From the NCBI GenBank assembly GCA_031270585.1, contig JAISXK010000153.1:1-16156 (forward strand): DNA of 16,156 nt. Direction: 5' to 3'. The notes under the pieces were generated by a model that was given only the letters and a program-made list of their open reading frames with translations, had not been told where the DNA came from and searched no databases. The translations under genes and the position numbers were made by a program. The DNA is from Clostridiales bacterium (GTDB taxonomy: Bacteria > Bacillota > Clostridia > Christensenellales > CAG-138). This document shows positions 5,410 to 13,494 of this stretch, in pieces (positions within the stretch are counted from its first letter, which is position 1; each line of letters begins with the position of its first letter).

Positions 5410-6351
5410 TTACGGCACTTTCGGTAAAAAGCCTATGATGTAATCGTAAAGGTTTTTATAGGCTACGCGCTCCACATCCTCGCGGCTTAAGCCCGTGCGC
5501 AAAAGCGCCGCAGCCAGATCTTGCAGCATGGCGCTGTTCTCCAAATCCCTGGGGTATTGCGTCATACCGTCAAAATCCGAGCCTATGCAGCAGCAGCCTA
5601 TGCCCCCCACCTTCACGATGTGCAAAATATGCTTCACAATATCCTCTATCCCGGCATTGCTGTTGCCGCAAAGCTGCTTATAGAAAAAGTTTACCCCTAC
5701 GACGCCGCCCTTCGCGGCTATCGCCGCGATATGCGCGTCCGCCAGCGCGCGCGGACAGTCGTACACGCCCCTGGCGTTGGAGTGGGAGGCGAATATGGGT
5801 TTTTGTGCCATGCCCAATAAATCGTCAATGCCCTCGTCGCTCAAATGCGAAACATCCACCGCGATATTGATCCGCTCCATCTCCTTTACGGTTTCGCGCC
5901 CAAGCGTGGTAAGCCCCTTGCCGCCGCGGCCCATGGCGGCGCCCGCCAACTCGTTATTCTGGTTCCACGTAAGCGTCATGGCGGCAACGCCCAGCTTTTT
6001 TAATACGCGCAGCGCGGCAAGGCTGCCCTCTATGGCTTCACCGCTCTCCACGGTGAGCACCGTGGCTATTTTTTCGCCGTCGGGAGAAAAGTCTCTTGTC
6101 AGCGGTGTGAAGGTATCATTTTCGTCCAGCATGCGGTAATACGCGTCCACCATGCCCAGGCACTGCTGCAAGGGCGGGGTCTTTAGCGCGCGGTCTATCC
6201 ATATGGCAAAAAACTGTAATTTTACACCGCCCTGCCTCAGATACGGCAGATAGACAGACTGCCCCGCGCTTAGCTCGCGTATATCGTAATGATGCCGGTA
6301 CATGCCGTACAGAAAATCGCAATGGGCATCCGCCACAAAAATTTCCCTCAT
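5410..6351 (-). CDS. Membrane dipeptidase (peptidase M19 / renal dipeptidase family)
   Basis: Zinc dipeptidase of the M19 family, which hydrolyses dipeptides and in some members acts on D-amino-acid-containing dipeptides. The 313-aa protein has the full ligand set: HxD (H10, D12) in DAHCDFL, E102 in VESGE, H169 in DVSHLSD, H190 in ASHSNAR and D259 in GSDFDG. No signal peptide is seen, so it is probably cytoplasmic. ATG at 6349-6351 has GGGGGT upstream. The last codons are odd: the IS200/IS605 element begins just after a TTAC that lies within the codons for L309 and P310, so the ending PKVP-stop is IS-derived. Joining the sequences on both sides of the IS gives L309-Gln-stop (310 aa). Catalytic residues are untouched, so activity is expected. 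Confidence 0.92.
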   Translation of the reverse strand: MREIFVADAHCDFLYGMYRHHYDIRELSAGQSVYLPYLRQGGVKLQFFAIWIDRALKTPPLQQCLGMVDAYYRMLDENDTFTPLTRDFSPDGEKIATVLTVESGEAIEGSLAALRVLKKLGVAAMTLTWNQNNELAGAAMGRGGKGLTTLGRETVKEMERINIAVDVSHLSDEGIDDLLGMAQKPIFASHSNARGVYDCPRALADAHIAAIAAKGGVVGVNFFYKQLCGNSNAGIEDIVKHILHIVKVGGIGCCCIGSDFDGMTQYPRDLENSAMLQDLAAALLRTGLSREDVERVAYKNLYDYIIGFLPKVP

Positions 6352-6358
6352 TACATTC

Positions 6359-6378
6359 TACCCCCAAATACCCCCAAA
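6359..6378 (-). repeat. Tandem 10-bp repeat upstream of the dipeptidase start
   Basis: On the minus strand TTTGGGGGTA occurs twice, head to tail (6369-6378 and 6359-6368). The downstream copy supplies the purine-rich ribosome site (GGGGGT, 8 nt before the ATG). The duplication gives two possible ribosome sites, or a variable-number stretch. Confidence 0.6.
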
Positions 6379-6383
6379 CAAAT

Positions 6384-6420
6384 AAGCTTAAAAAAGTGGC
6401 CGCGCCACTTTTTTAAGCTT
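6384..6420 (-). terminator. Perfect palindromic terminator after rny
   Basis: A 17-bp perfect stem (AAGCTTAAAAAAGTGGC and its complement) closes around a 3-base CGC loop. On the minus strand the GC-rich stem tip is followed by six Ts; because it is palindromic it would also act on the plus strand. It lies 22 nt past the rny stop and only 32 nt before the dipeptidase ATG, so it separates two codirectional genes. Confidence 0.88.
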
Positions 6421-6442
6421 TCCGCGACAGTCAGTAAAAACC

Positions 6443-7984
6443 CTATTTTGCATAATCTACCGTGCGCGTTTCGCGAATCACGTTCACCTTGATTTGTCCG
6501 GGATACTCCATCTCGGCCTCAATGCGCTTCGCTATTTCTTTGGCCATGATGATGGTATCGCCGTCGTTCACACATTCGGGCTTTACCACAATGCGCACCT
6601 CGCGCCCGGCCTGTATGGCGTAAGAACTATCCACACCTTCAAAGGAATTCGCGATCTCTTCGAGTTTTTCCAAACGTTTGATGTAGCTTTCCAATGTTTC
6701 GCGGCGCGCGCCGGGCCTCGCTGCAGATATGGCGTCCGCCGCCTGCACAAGCACGGCTTCTACGGTTTGCGGCTCAATATCGTTATGGTGGGCGAGTATG
6801 CAATGCACCACCTGGTTGTTTTCACGGTATTTCTTCGCGGCGTCCGCGCCGATCTGCACGTGCGGGCCTTCCACCTCGTGATCGATGGCCTTACCGGTAT
6901 CATGCAATAGGCCCGCGCGTTTGGCAAGCGCCACATTCGCGCCCAGTTCCGCCGCCATAATGCCCGCCAGGTGCGCCACTTCGATGGAATGTCTGAGCAC
7001 GTTTTGCCCATAGCTGGTGCGGTATCTAAGCCTGCCCAGCAGGCGTATCAATTCGTGGTGCAACCCGTGCACGTCTACATCCAGCACCGCCTGCTCGCCG
7101 GCCTCGCGAATCTGGTTATCGACCTCGCGGCGGGCCTTTTCCACCATCTCTTCAATGCGGGCCGGATGGATACGCCCATCCAGTATTAATTTTTCAAGCG
7201 CGATGCGCGCGATTTCGCGTCGCACAGGATCAAATCCCGAAAGAATAACGGCCTCAGGCGTATCGTCGATGATCAAATCCACGCCGGTGGCGGTTTCAAG
7301 CGCACGTATGTTGCGGCCCTCGCGCCCTATGATGCGGCCCTTCATTTCGTCGTTGGGCAACGGCACCACGGATACGGTGGTTTCCGCCACGTGATCCGCC
7401 GCGCACCTTTGTATGGCCATGGATACGATGTTGCGCGCGCGCTTATCGGCTTCCTCTTTGGTTTTTGCTTCAATATCGCGCATCAGCAACGCCGCCTCGT
7501 GCCTGGCGTCGCGCTCCACATCGGCCAGCAGCATCTGCTTTGCCGCGTCCATGGAAAGGCCGGATATGGTTTCCAACTGGTGCAGCTGGCGCTCGCGCAG
7601 CTCGTTGATCTCTTCTTCCAACGCGTCTATCTGGTGCTCACGCTTATTGATGGCAAGCTCCCGCCGCTCCATAGTATCCTGCTTTTTGTCGAGGGACTCC
7701 TCTTTTTGCAGCATGCGGCGCTCGGAGCGCTGCACCTCGTTGCGCCTTTCACGAAGCTCTTTGTCGCTTTCGCTTTTGATTCTGAATGCTTCTTCCTTGG
7801 CCTCTAAAATTCTTTCTTTTTTTATATCCTCGGCACGCTTTTGCGCTTCCTCAAGCATTCTGTTTACGGCTTCTTCGGCCTTGCCGGTTTTTGCTTCGAC
7901 GATATTTCGCCGGTATGTGTAGCCCGCCAGCGCGCCCGCCAATAACGTAACAACAGCTATCGCTATTGTAACCCAAACCTCCAT
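6443..7984 (-). CDS. rny: Ribonuclease Y
   Basis: RNase Y is a membrane-anchored endoribonuclease that starts mRNA decay in many Bacillota. The 513-aa product shows the standard layout: one N-terminal membrane helix (VWVTIAIAVVTLLAGALAG), a long charged coiled coil (~30-190, rich in E/K/R with many Met), a KH RNA-binding domain with the loop GRIIGREGRNIR (~216-227), and an HD domain with LLHDTGKAID (H361, D362) and a second His pair in CILAHHND. ATG at 7982-7984 is chosen because GGGAGG lies 10 nt upstream; the in-frame ATG at 8000-8002 overlaps that ribosome site and has none of its own. It has its own promoter (8127-8155) and a strong terminator (6384-6420). Confidence 0.96.
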   Translation of the reverse strand: MEVWVTIAIAVVTLLAGALAGYTYRRNIVEAKTGKAEEAVNRMLEEAQKRAEDIKKERILEAKEEAFRIKSESDKELRERRNEVQRSERRMLQKEESLDKKQDTMERRELAINKREHQIDALEEEINELRERQLHQLETISGLSMDAAKQMLLADVERDARHEAALLMRDIEAKTKEEADKRARNIVSMAIQRCAADHVAETTVSVVPLPNDEMKGRIIGREGRNIRALETATGVDLIIDDTPEAVILSGFDPVRREIARIALEKLILDGRIHPARIEEMVEKARREVDNQIREAGEQAVLDVDVHGLHHELIRLLGRLRYRTSYGQNVLRHSIEVAHLAGIMAAELGANVALAKRAGLLHDTGKAIDHEVEGPHVQIGADAAKKYRENNQVVHCILAHHNDIEPQTVEAVLVQAADAISAARPGARRETLESYIKRLEKLEEIANSFEGVDSSYAIQAGREVRIVVKPECVNDGDTIIMAKEIAKRIEAEMEYPGQIKVNVIRETRTVDYAK

Positions 7985-8017
7985 ATACGGGTAACCTCCC
8001 ATTTATATAAAATGTAA

Positions 8018-8055
8018 CCGGGCGGGTCTGCTTTTAAAAACGCACCCGCACCCGG
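8018..8055 (-). promoter_or_regulatory. Bulged GC-rich hairpin in the rny 5' leader
   Basis: CCGGG/CCCGG and CGGGT/ACCCG pair into a two-part stem with a 2-nt bulge and an A/T-rich loop, ending about 22 nt before the rny ribosome site GGGAGG. No U-run directly follows, so a regulatory or stabilising leader structure is more likely than a terminator. Function is inferred only from position. Confidence 0.45.
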
Positions 8056-8075
8056 ATTGCATACCAGCAAAGCGG

Positions 8076-8091
8076 CATAAATTGATTTATG
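8076..8091. repeat. AT-rich inverted repeat in the rny leader
   Basis: CATAAAT-TG-ATTTATG is a perfect 7-bp inverted repeat about 30-45 nt downstream of the predicted rny transcription start. It could be an operator half-site pair or a small RNA hairpin; nothing assigns a ligand or a protein. Confidence 0.35.
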
Positions 8092-8126
8092 TTCATACTA
8101 CAAGCCAGCATAACTCTTCGGTTTTA

Positions 8127-8155
8127 ATTCTATCGGCTGGCCGTGCACTTGTCAA
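8127..8155 (-). promoter_or_regulatory. Sigma-A-type promoter for rny
   Basis: On the minus strand TTGACA (8150-8155, perfect -35) and TAGAAT (8127-8132, one mismatch to TATAAT) are separated by exactly 17 nt. Transcription would start near 8120, giving a leader of about 135 nt before the rny start. This makes rny an independent unit from polC, for which no clear terminator was found. Confidence 0.75.
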
Positions 8156-8255
8156 CAACCTGCAAAACTCGCTTACGGAACGGCCGCTTAAACTTTTACG
8201 CTTTTATGTTCCCCGCCGGCGCCATACCCGCAAACACGGTAGTATGTACCCGCGC

Positions 8256-11200
8256 CTAAAACATGCTGATCTGGTTCGTTCTGGGGAACCCGTTAAAGCA
8301 GCCCACTTCTTCGAGCGCCGCCACGGCGGCGCTGTTGGCGCCGGTACGCAGCTGAAAATCCTCTATCGATAAAAACTTTTCGCCGGTGATATTTGCGGCG
8401 ATGCCCTCCGCCACAAGCTTGCCGATGCCCGCCAGCGCGCTAAACGGCGCGCGAATGCCCTCTTCCTCCACCAGAAACCTGGTAGCGTGGGATTTGTAAA
8501 TATCCACCGGCAAAAGCGCAATGCCGCGCATGTTCATCTCATATACAACCTCCAATATCGTGACAAGATCGTTATCCACATCGGATGCATCCTTGCCCTT
8601 GTCGCGCAGGGCTTTTAGCTCTTTCAATACATTCTCGGCCCCGCCAATGCTTTTACGCACATCAAACGTATCCGCGCGGACGGTATAATATACGGCATAG
8701 AACGCTCTTGGATGATGCATTTTATAATATGCCACGCGAAACGACATCATCACATACGCCACCGCGTGCGCCCGCGGAAACATATATTTGATCTTCTCGC
8801 AGGATTCGATATACCAATCCGGCACGCCGTGCATGCGCATTTCCGCGCGCATGGCGTCGGTAAGCCCCCGCCCCTTGCGCACGCTTTCCATAGTCTGAAA
8901 GGATATGGAAGGATCGCAGCCGTTGCCGATCAGGTAGTTCATGATATCGTCGCGCGTGCAGATGACCTCGCTCAACGTGGCGACGCCGTTTTTTATCAGA
9001 TCCTGCGCGTTATTAACCCAAACATCCGTACCGTGCGAAAGGCCCGCTATACGCACCAGTTCCTCCATGGTGGTGGGGCGGGTATCGCGCAGCATCTGCC
9101 GCACAAAGGATGTGCCGAATTCCGGCAAGCCCAAACTGCCCACATCGCATCCGCCAAGCGCGGAAACATCCGCGCCAAGGCGTTCCGTGTTCTTATAAAG
9201 GCTCAGCGTATCGGGATCACCCAGCGGAATGCCGCGCGGATCGACGCCCGTGATATCCTGGAGCATCCTGAGCGCCGTAGGGTCCACATGGCCAAGTATA
9301 TCCAGCTTCACCAACCTGTCGTCCAGCGCGTGAAAATCAAAATGCGTGGTGATGGTGCCCTTTCCACGCTGGTCGGACGGATACTGCACGGGCGTGAAGT
9401 TTAAAATATCGTTATCTTTGGGCACAAATACAATGCCGCCGGGGTGCTGGCCCGTGGTGCGCTTTACGCCCGAGCAACCGCCGCACAGCCTGTCCACCTC
9501 CAGCTTGGATACGGAAATGCCGTGCTTCTCCAGATATTTCATCACGTATCCGTAGGCGGTTTTCTGCTTCACGCTGCTGATGGTGCCCGCGCGAAACGCA
9601 TGACCATTGCCAAGTATCTCTTCGGAAAATTTATGCGCCGCCTGCTGGTATTCGCCGGAAAAATTCAAATCGATATCGGGCGTTTTATCGCCCTCAAAGC
9701 CCAAAAATACCTCGAAAAGGATATCGTACCCCTGCTTTGTATAGGAACCGCCGCAATGCGGACATATGGCGTCGGGCATATCCACGCCGCAGGCGTATTT
9801 TGTTCTGTCCACATCAAAATCGCTATGGGCGCAGTTGTGGCACACGTAGTGGGGCGCAAGCGGGTTTACCTCGGTGATGCCAAGCATGGTGGCCACAAGC
9901 GACGAGCCCACCGATCCGCGCGAACCCACCAGGTATCCGTCGTTCATGGATTTTTCCACCAGTTTTTGCGCGATGAGATACAGAGAAGCGAAGCCGTTAC
10001 CGACGATGGAGCGAAGCTCCTTATCCATGCGCCGCCGCACGGGCGACGGCAGCGTTTGGCCGTACAGCGTATGCGCGCGGTATAGCGCCATACGCTCGAG
10101 ATCTTCTTCGGCGTGATCCAGTCCGGGGGCAAAAGTGCCGCCGGGGTAGGGCCTGAGCGCCTCACACCGCGCGGCGATGGCGTTGGGTGCTTTTATGACT
10201 GTTTCATAAGCCGTTTCCTCGCCAAGATAGGCAAATTCCGCAAGCATTTCATCGGTGGTTTTTAAATACAGCGGCGCCTGCTCGCGCGCGTCCTCATAGC
10301 CTTCCTGCGTTAGCAGTATGGCGCGGAATATAGCGTCTTCGGGCTCTAAAAAATGCACGTCGCCCGTAGCCACCACGGGTTTTTGCAGCGTTTGCGCCAG
10401 ACGCACCATGCGCCGGTTCAAATCGCGCAGGCCCTCTTCATCCGCCACGATATTGTTGCGCATGAGGTGAGCGTTGTTGGCAATGGGCTGCACCTCTAAA
10501 TAATCATACCAGCCGGCAAGCGGCAGTAGTTCTTCATCCGCGCCGCCCTGCAACATGCCCTGAAACACCTCGCCATATACGCAGGCGGATCCCACGAAGA
10601 GCCCCTCGCGGTAAAGCTGCAACAGGCTTTTGGGTATCTCCGGGCGTTTGTTATGAAAAAAATCCAGATGCGCAATGCTCACCATGCGGTAAAGATTTTT
10701 GAGTCCCTGCTGCGTTTGCGCCAGCAACACAACGTGGTAGCGCTTTATGCGCTTCCCTTTATTCCGCTCTTCTGTTTTGCCGGTGGTGACGGCAATCTCA
10801 CGCATACCCATGCCGCGCATCATGCCCATAAACGCCTGAAACACCTGAGCGGTCGCCTTCGCGTCGTCCACCGCGCGATGGTGGTTTATGAGCGCGACGC
10901 CCAACCGCTCACAGACGGTGTGCAGCTTATGGTTTTGCATATGAAACAAGAGATAGCGCGACAGCATAAGCGTATCCGCATAGGCGTTATCAAACGTGAT
11001 ATTGTAAAGCGCGCCGTGGTGGCGTATAAACCCCACGTCAAACACGGCGTTATGCGCAACCAGCACGCAGCCCGCGCTAAACGCAAAAAACGCGCCCAAA
11101 GCGTCCCTTGTCAGGGGCGCGCCTTCTATCATATCATCCCTGATTCCAGTAAGCCCGGTGATATGCGGCGGTATGGGCACCCCCGCGTTTACAAATGTGG

Positions 11201-12272
11201 AAAACGTATCGATGATTTTATCGTTTTTCAGTTTGACCGCGCCGATCTCTATAATATGGCCCTGCTCCGCGCGCAAGCCGGTGGTTTCTATATCGAACAC
11301 CACATAGGTTTGATCCATGGGCAAAAATTCCGTGTCTGCGGTAAGATACCCTTCCATGCCAAAAAGCACCTTTATGCCGTGCTTTTGGCCGGCCTTTGCC
11401 GCCTCGGGGAACGCCTGCACCACGCCGTGATCCGTTACAGCGATGGCTGTATGGCCCCAGCTTGCCGCCCGCTCAACCGCCTGGGCCACGTTGGTCAGCG
11501 CATCCATGGCGGACATCTGCGTATGCAGGTGCAGTTCCACGCGCTTTACGTCCGCCGTATCGCGCCGCTCCTCGCCGTTCACATGCGTCATGCCGTCCAT
11601 ACGGATGATGACATCCCTTGCAAATTTGTCGTATTCGCATTCTCCGCGTATACGCAAGAAACCGTTGCCCTGTATGCGTTTTTGGGTTTCCCGTTCCAGC
11701 GCGGCGGCCTCTTTTTTATCCATAAAGGCTTTGCACTGCATGGTATTTGTAAAATCTGTAACGGTCAGCAGGAATACGCACCGCTCGGAACCTTTGCCCA
11801 GCACACGGTATTCCGCCGCGAGGGGCCGCCCTTCCACCGTAACCCGGCCGGAAAGCTCGTTTATCTCGCGCATGGGCGTAACCTGCGCTTGCGCGATGCG
11901 CTTGCCAAAAAGGGGCTTGTCCGCCGCAGCGGGCATTTGCCCGGACGATTGCCACAAGGGCCGCGCAGCGGGTTGCCCGGACGGCTGCTTATGCCGTATT
12001 GCGGGCGTCCGTTTTTTGGGCTGATCCGCCGGCTTTTCCTTCGCCAGCTCCGGCGCTGCGGCGGACTCTATTGTGAGCCGCACCCGCATGGACGGGAATT
12101 TTTGCGTAAGCAACGCGCCCAGACTCTCCCGCTGCTCCACGCGCAACAGTTGCGGCGAAGTCAGATGGATATCCAGCGCGCCGCTTTCCTTATTCCAGTT
12201 TACATGCTTTAACGCCAAGCCGTCTGCCCACGCCCCAGCCTGTAGGAGAATGCTTTTAAATTCCGCGCTCAA
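8256..12272 (-). CDS. polC: DNA polymerase III alpha subunit, PolC type (Gram-positive)
   Basis: Replicative polymerase of low-GC Gram-positive type with built-in 3'-5' proofreading. The 1338 aa show, in order: an N-terminal domain (~1-70) resembling the PolC N-terminus, a low-complexity linker (~70-130), an OB-fold (~135-235), and a PHP domain starting VELHLHTQMSAMDALTNV (~245). That PHP domain is split by a DEDD exonuclease opening YVVFDIETTGL (~323). The C-family polymerase core follows with PDIDLNFSGEYQ, preceded by a zinc-binding segment (CHNC ... CPHCGG). The C-terminus NQISMF fits a beta-clamp-binding tail. It is about 100 aa shorter than B. subtilis PolC. The TTG start (12270-12272) follows GGGCGGGCGG, and an in-frame stop lies just upstream, so no longer start exists. 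It is the last gene of the cdsA-ispG cluster. Confidence 0.97.
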   Translation of the reverse strand: MSAEFKSILLQAGAWADGLALKHVNWNKESGALDIHLTSPQLLRVEQRESLGALLTQKFPSMRVRLTIESAAAPELAKEKPADQPKKRTPAIRHKQPSGQPAARPLWQSSGQMPAAADKPLFGKRIAQAQVTPMREINELSGRVTVEGRPLAAEYRVLGKGSERCVFLLTVTDFTNTMQCKAFMDKKEAAALERETQKRIQGNGFLRIRGECEYDKFARDVIIRMDGMTHVNGEERRDTADVKRVELHLHTQMSAMDALTNVAQAVERAASWGHTAIAVTDHGVVQAFPEAAKAGQKHGIKVLFGMEGYLTADTEFLPMDQTYVVFDIETTGLRAEQGHIIEIGAVKLKNDKIIDTFSTFVNAGVPIPPHITGLTGIRDDMIEGAPLTRDALGAFFAFSAGCVLVAHNAVFDVGFIRHHGALYNITFDNAYADTLMLSRYLLFHMQNHKLHTVCERLGVALINHHRAVDDAKATAQVFQAFMGMMRGMGMREIAVTTGKTEERNKGKRIKRYHVVLLAQTQQGLKNLYRMVSIAHLDFFHNKRPEIPKSLLQLYREGLFVGSACVYGEVFQGMLQGGADEELLPLAGWYDYLEVQPIANNAHLMRNNIVADEEGLRDLNRRMVRLAQTLQKPVVATGDVHFLEPEDAIFRAILLTQEGYEDAREQAPLYLKTTDEMLAEFAYLGEETAYETVIKAPNAIAARCEALRPYPGGTFAPGLDHAEEDLERMALYRAHTLYGQTLPSPVRRRMDKELRSIVGNGFASLYLIAQKLVEKSMNDGYLVGSRGSVGSSLVATMLGITEVNPLAPHYVCHNCAHSDFDVDRTKYACGVDMPDAICPHCGGSYTKQGYDILFEVFLGFEGDKTPDIDLNFSGEYQQAAHKFSEEILGNGHAFRAGTISSVKQKTAYGYVMKYLEKHGISVSKLEVDRLCGGCSGVKRTTGQHPGGIVFVPKDNDILNFTPVQYPSDQRGKGTITTHFDFHALDDRLVKLDILGHVDPTALRMLQDITGVDPRGIPLGDPDTLSLYKNTERLGADVSALGGCDVGSLGLPEFGTSFVRQMLRDTRPTTMEELVRIAGLSHGTDVWVNNAQDLIKNGVATLSEVICTRDDIMNYLIGNGCDPSISFQTMESVRKGRGLTDAMRAEMRMHGVPDWYIESCEKIKYMFPRAHAVAYVMMSFRVAYYKMHHPRAFYAVYYTVRADTFDVRKSIGGAENVLKELKALRDKGKDASDVDNDLVTILEVVYEMNMRGIALLPVDIYKSHATRFLVEEEGIRAPFSALAGIGKLVAEGIAANITGEKFLSIEDFQLRTGANSAAVAALEEVGCFNGFPRTNQISMF

Positions 12273-12302
12273 AGAACCGCCCGCCCATTCTTATTTACAC
12301 TA

Positions 12303-12339
12303 CCGGCAAAGATCGCGCGCTCGCGCGCGCATGCGCCGG
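12303..12339. repeat. GC-rich inverted repeat between ispG and polC
   Basis: In the 87-nt gap between the ispG stop and the polC start, CCGGC (12303-12307) pairs with GCCGG (12335-12339), and inside it CGCGCG (12314-12319) pairs with CGCGCG (12324-12329) around a 4-base loop. No T-run follows on the minus strand, so this is not a classical terminator. It could be an RNA-processing or attenuation hairpin in front of polC, or merely GC-rich low-complexity sequence. Confidence 0.4.
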
Positions 12340-12359
12340 CTTTCGTCAAACCCGTACCA

Positions 12360-13493
12360 TTATAGCATGGCCCTGGCTTCGCTTACGAGCAAATTTATCA
12401 TCTGCTGCGCCCCGCCGGAAGCAAACTGCGCGCCCCTTTTAAACAGCACGCCGTTACCCTTGCCAAAAGCGATGCCTATATCGGCCTCTCTGGCCTCTCC
12501 CGGCCCGTTTACAGCGCAGCCCATCACCGCCACCGTCAGGCTTTTACCCGTTTGCGGCAGGTGTTCGCGCAGGTGTTTTACGATGGCTTCCAGCTCTACC
12601 CCGCAGCGCGCGCATGTGGGGCAACTGATGAATTCAACCCCCTCGCGCCGCAGGCCCACCGCGCGCAGGATTTCCTTGGCGATACGCACCTCCTGCACGG
12701 GGTCGCCCGTGATCGATACGCGTATGGTATCGCCAATGCCGTCCAACAGCAGCGCGCCGATGCCTATGGCGGATTTCATGACGGCCAACTCGCCAAACCC
12801 GGCCTCAGTAACGCCCACATGCAGCGGGTATGCCGTTTGCCCGTGCATCAACCTATAGGCCGCTACCGTATCGGCCACGTTGGACGCTTTCATGGAGAGC
12901 ACAATGTTGTTATACCCGTGCAACTCCAGCAAAGCAACGTGGCGCAGCGCGCTATCCGCCATAGCCCGGGGCGTTGGCCGCCCATGCTCTTTTATAAGAT
13001 CGCTTTCCAGCGAGCCCGCGTTCACGCCTATGCGCACGGGCGTGTTGTGCATTTTTAAGCACGCGGCAAGCGCCGCTATCTCTTTTTTTGCGCCGATGTT
13101 GCCGGGGTTGATACGTACCTTATCAACGCCGTTCTCTATGGCCTGTATGGCAAGTTTATGGTCAAAGTGGATATCGGCCACCAGCGGTATGGATGTCCTC
13201 GCTTTTATCGCGCCCACCGCGTTGGCGCAGGCGCTGTCATACACGCTGACGCGCGCAATGTCGCAGCCCGCCGCCTCCAGCGCCTTAATTTGCGCCACGG
13301 TGGCCTCCACATCTTTGGTGTCGGTGTTCGTCATGGATTGGATGCTGATATCCGCGCCCCCGCCTATCCACACAGGCCCTACTCGCACGGCAAGCTTTTG
13401 ACGCCCCCGCACAGCGGACGCGGACTTTTCCCGCGCTTTAAACGCTTTGTGCGCGAGGGATCCTCCTTGCCCGTTTTGATGCCGCACGCGCAT
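12360..13493 (-). CDS. ispG: 4-hydroxy-3-methylbut-2-en-1-yl diphosphate synthase (HMBPP synthase)
   Basis: IspG reductively converts MEcPP to HMBPP, the next-to-last MEP pathway step, using a [4Fe-4S] cluster. In the 377-aa reading the cluster ligands are C291 and C294 in SCPTC, and C326 in MGCAVNGPGE, with the conserved Glu E333. The TIM-barrel part begins at about AVRVGPVWIGGG and contains SIQSMTNTDT, VADIHFD and DKVRINPGNIG. ATG (13491-13493) lies 1 nt after the rseP stop, which suggests coupling. The first ~28 residues are Lys/Arg-rich and not part of the fold; a GTG at 13407-13409 would give a 349-aa protein closer to the family core, but it has a poor ribosome site. Function is secure, the start less so. 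Confidence 0.95.
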   Translation of the reverse strand: MRVRHQNGQGGSLAHKAFKAREKSASAVRGRQKLAVRVGPVWIGGGADISIQSMTNTDTKDVEATVAQIKALEAAGCDIARVSVYDSACANAVGAIKARTSIPLVADIHFDHKLAIQAIENGVDKVRINPGNIGAKKEIAALAACLKMHNTPVRIGVNAGSLESDLIKEHGRPTPRAMADSALRHVALLELHGYNNIVLSMKASNVADTVAAYRLMHGQTAYPLHVGVTEAGFGELAVMKSAIGIGALLLDGIGDTIRVSITGDPVQEVRIAKEILRAVGLRREGVEFISCPTCARCGVELEAIVKHLREHLPQTGKSLTVAVMGCAVNGPGEAREADIGIAFGKGNGVLFKRGAQFASGGAQQMINLLVSEARAML

Positions 13494-13494
13494 A

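Larger units (their letters stand above)
3677..5423 (-). mobile_element. Complete IS200/IS605-family insertion sequence (IS608-like), 1747 bp
   Basis: The element holds tnpA and tnpB in the same direction and a similar hairpin at each end. The left end has TTAC (target, 5424-5427) followed 16 nt later by a CCCC...GGGG hairpin preceded by AAAG. The right end has GAAT directly before its hairpin and ends in GTGTCAA. The TTAC target, AAAG and GAAT guide boxes and TCAA terminus match what is known of IS608-type single-strand transposition. There is no target duplication, as expected for this family. Both ORFs look intact, so the element may be active. Its boundaries are supported by the dipeptidase frame closing naturally when the element is removed. 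Confidence 0.88.

Noticed and set aside
6384..6420. Perfect palindrome after rny as a mobile-element end or recombination site
   Set aside because: The A-run, GC-rich tip and T-run layout right after a stop codon is that of a bidirectional intrinsic terminator, and no second copy was noticed in the window.
10653..12212. 519-codon open frame on the plus strand, opposite polC
   Set aside because: It is antisense to conserved polC domains, rich in His, Arg and Ala as expected for a GC-skewed shadow frame, has no ribosome site and shows no recognisable motif.
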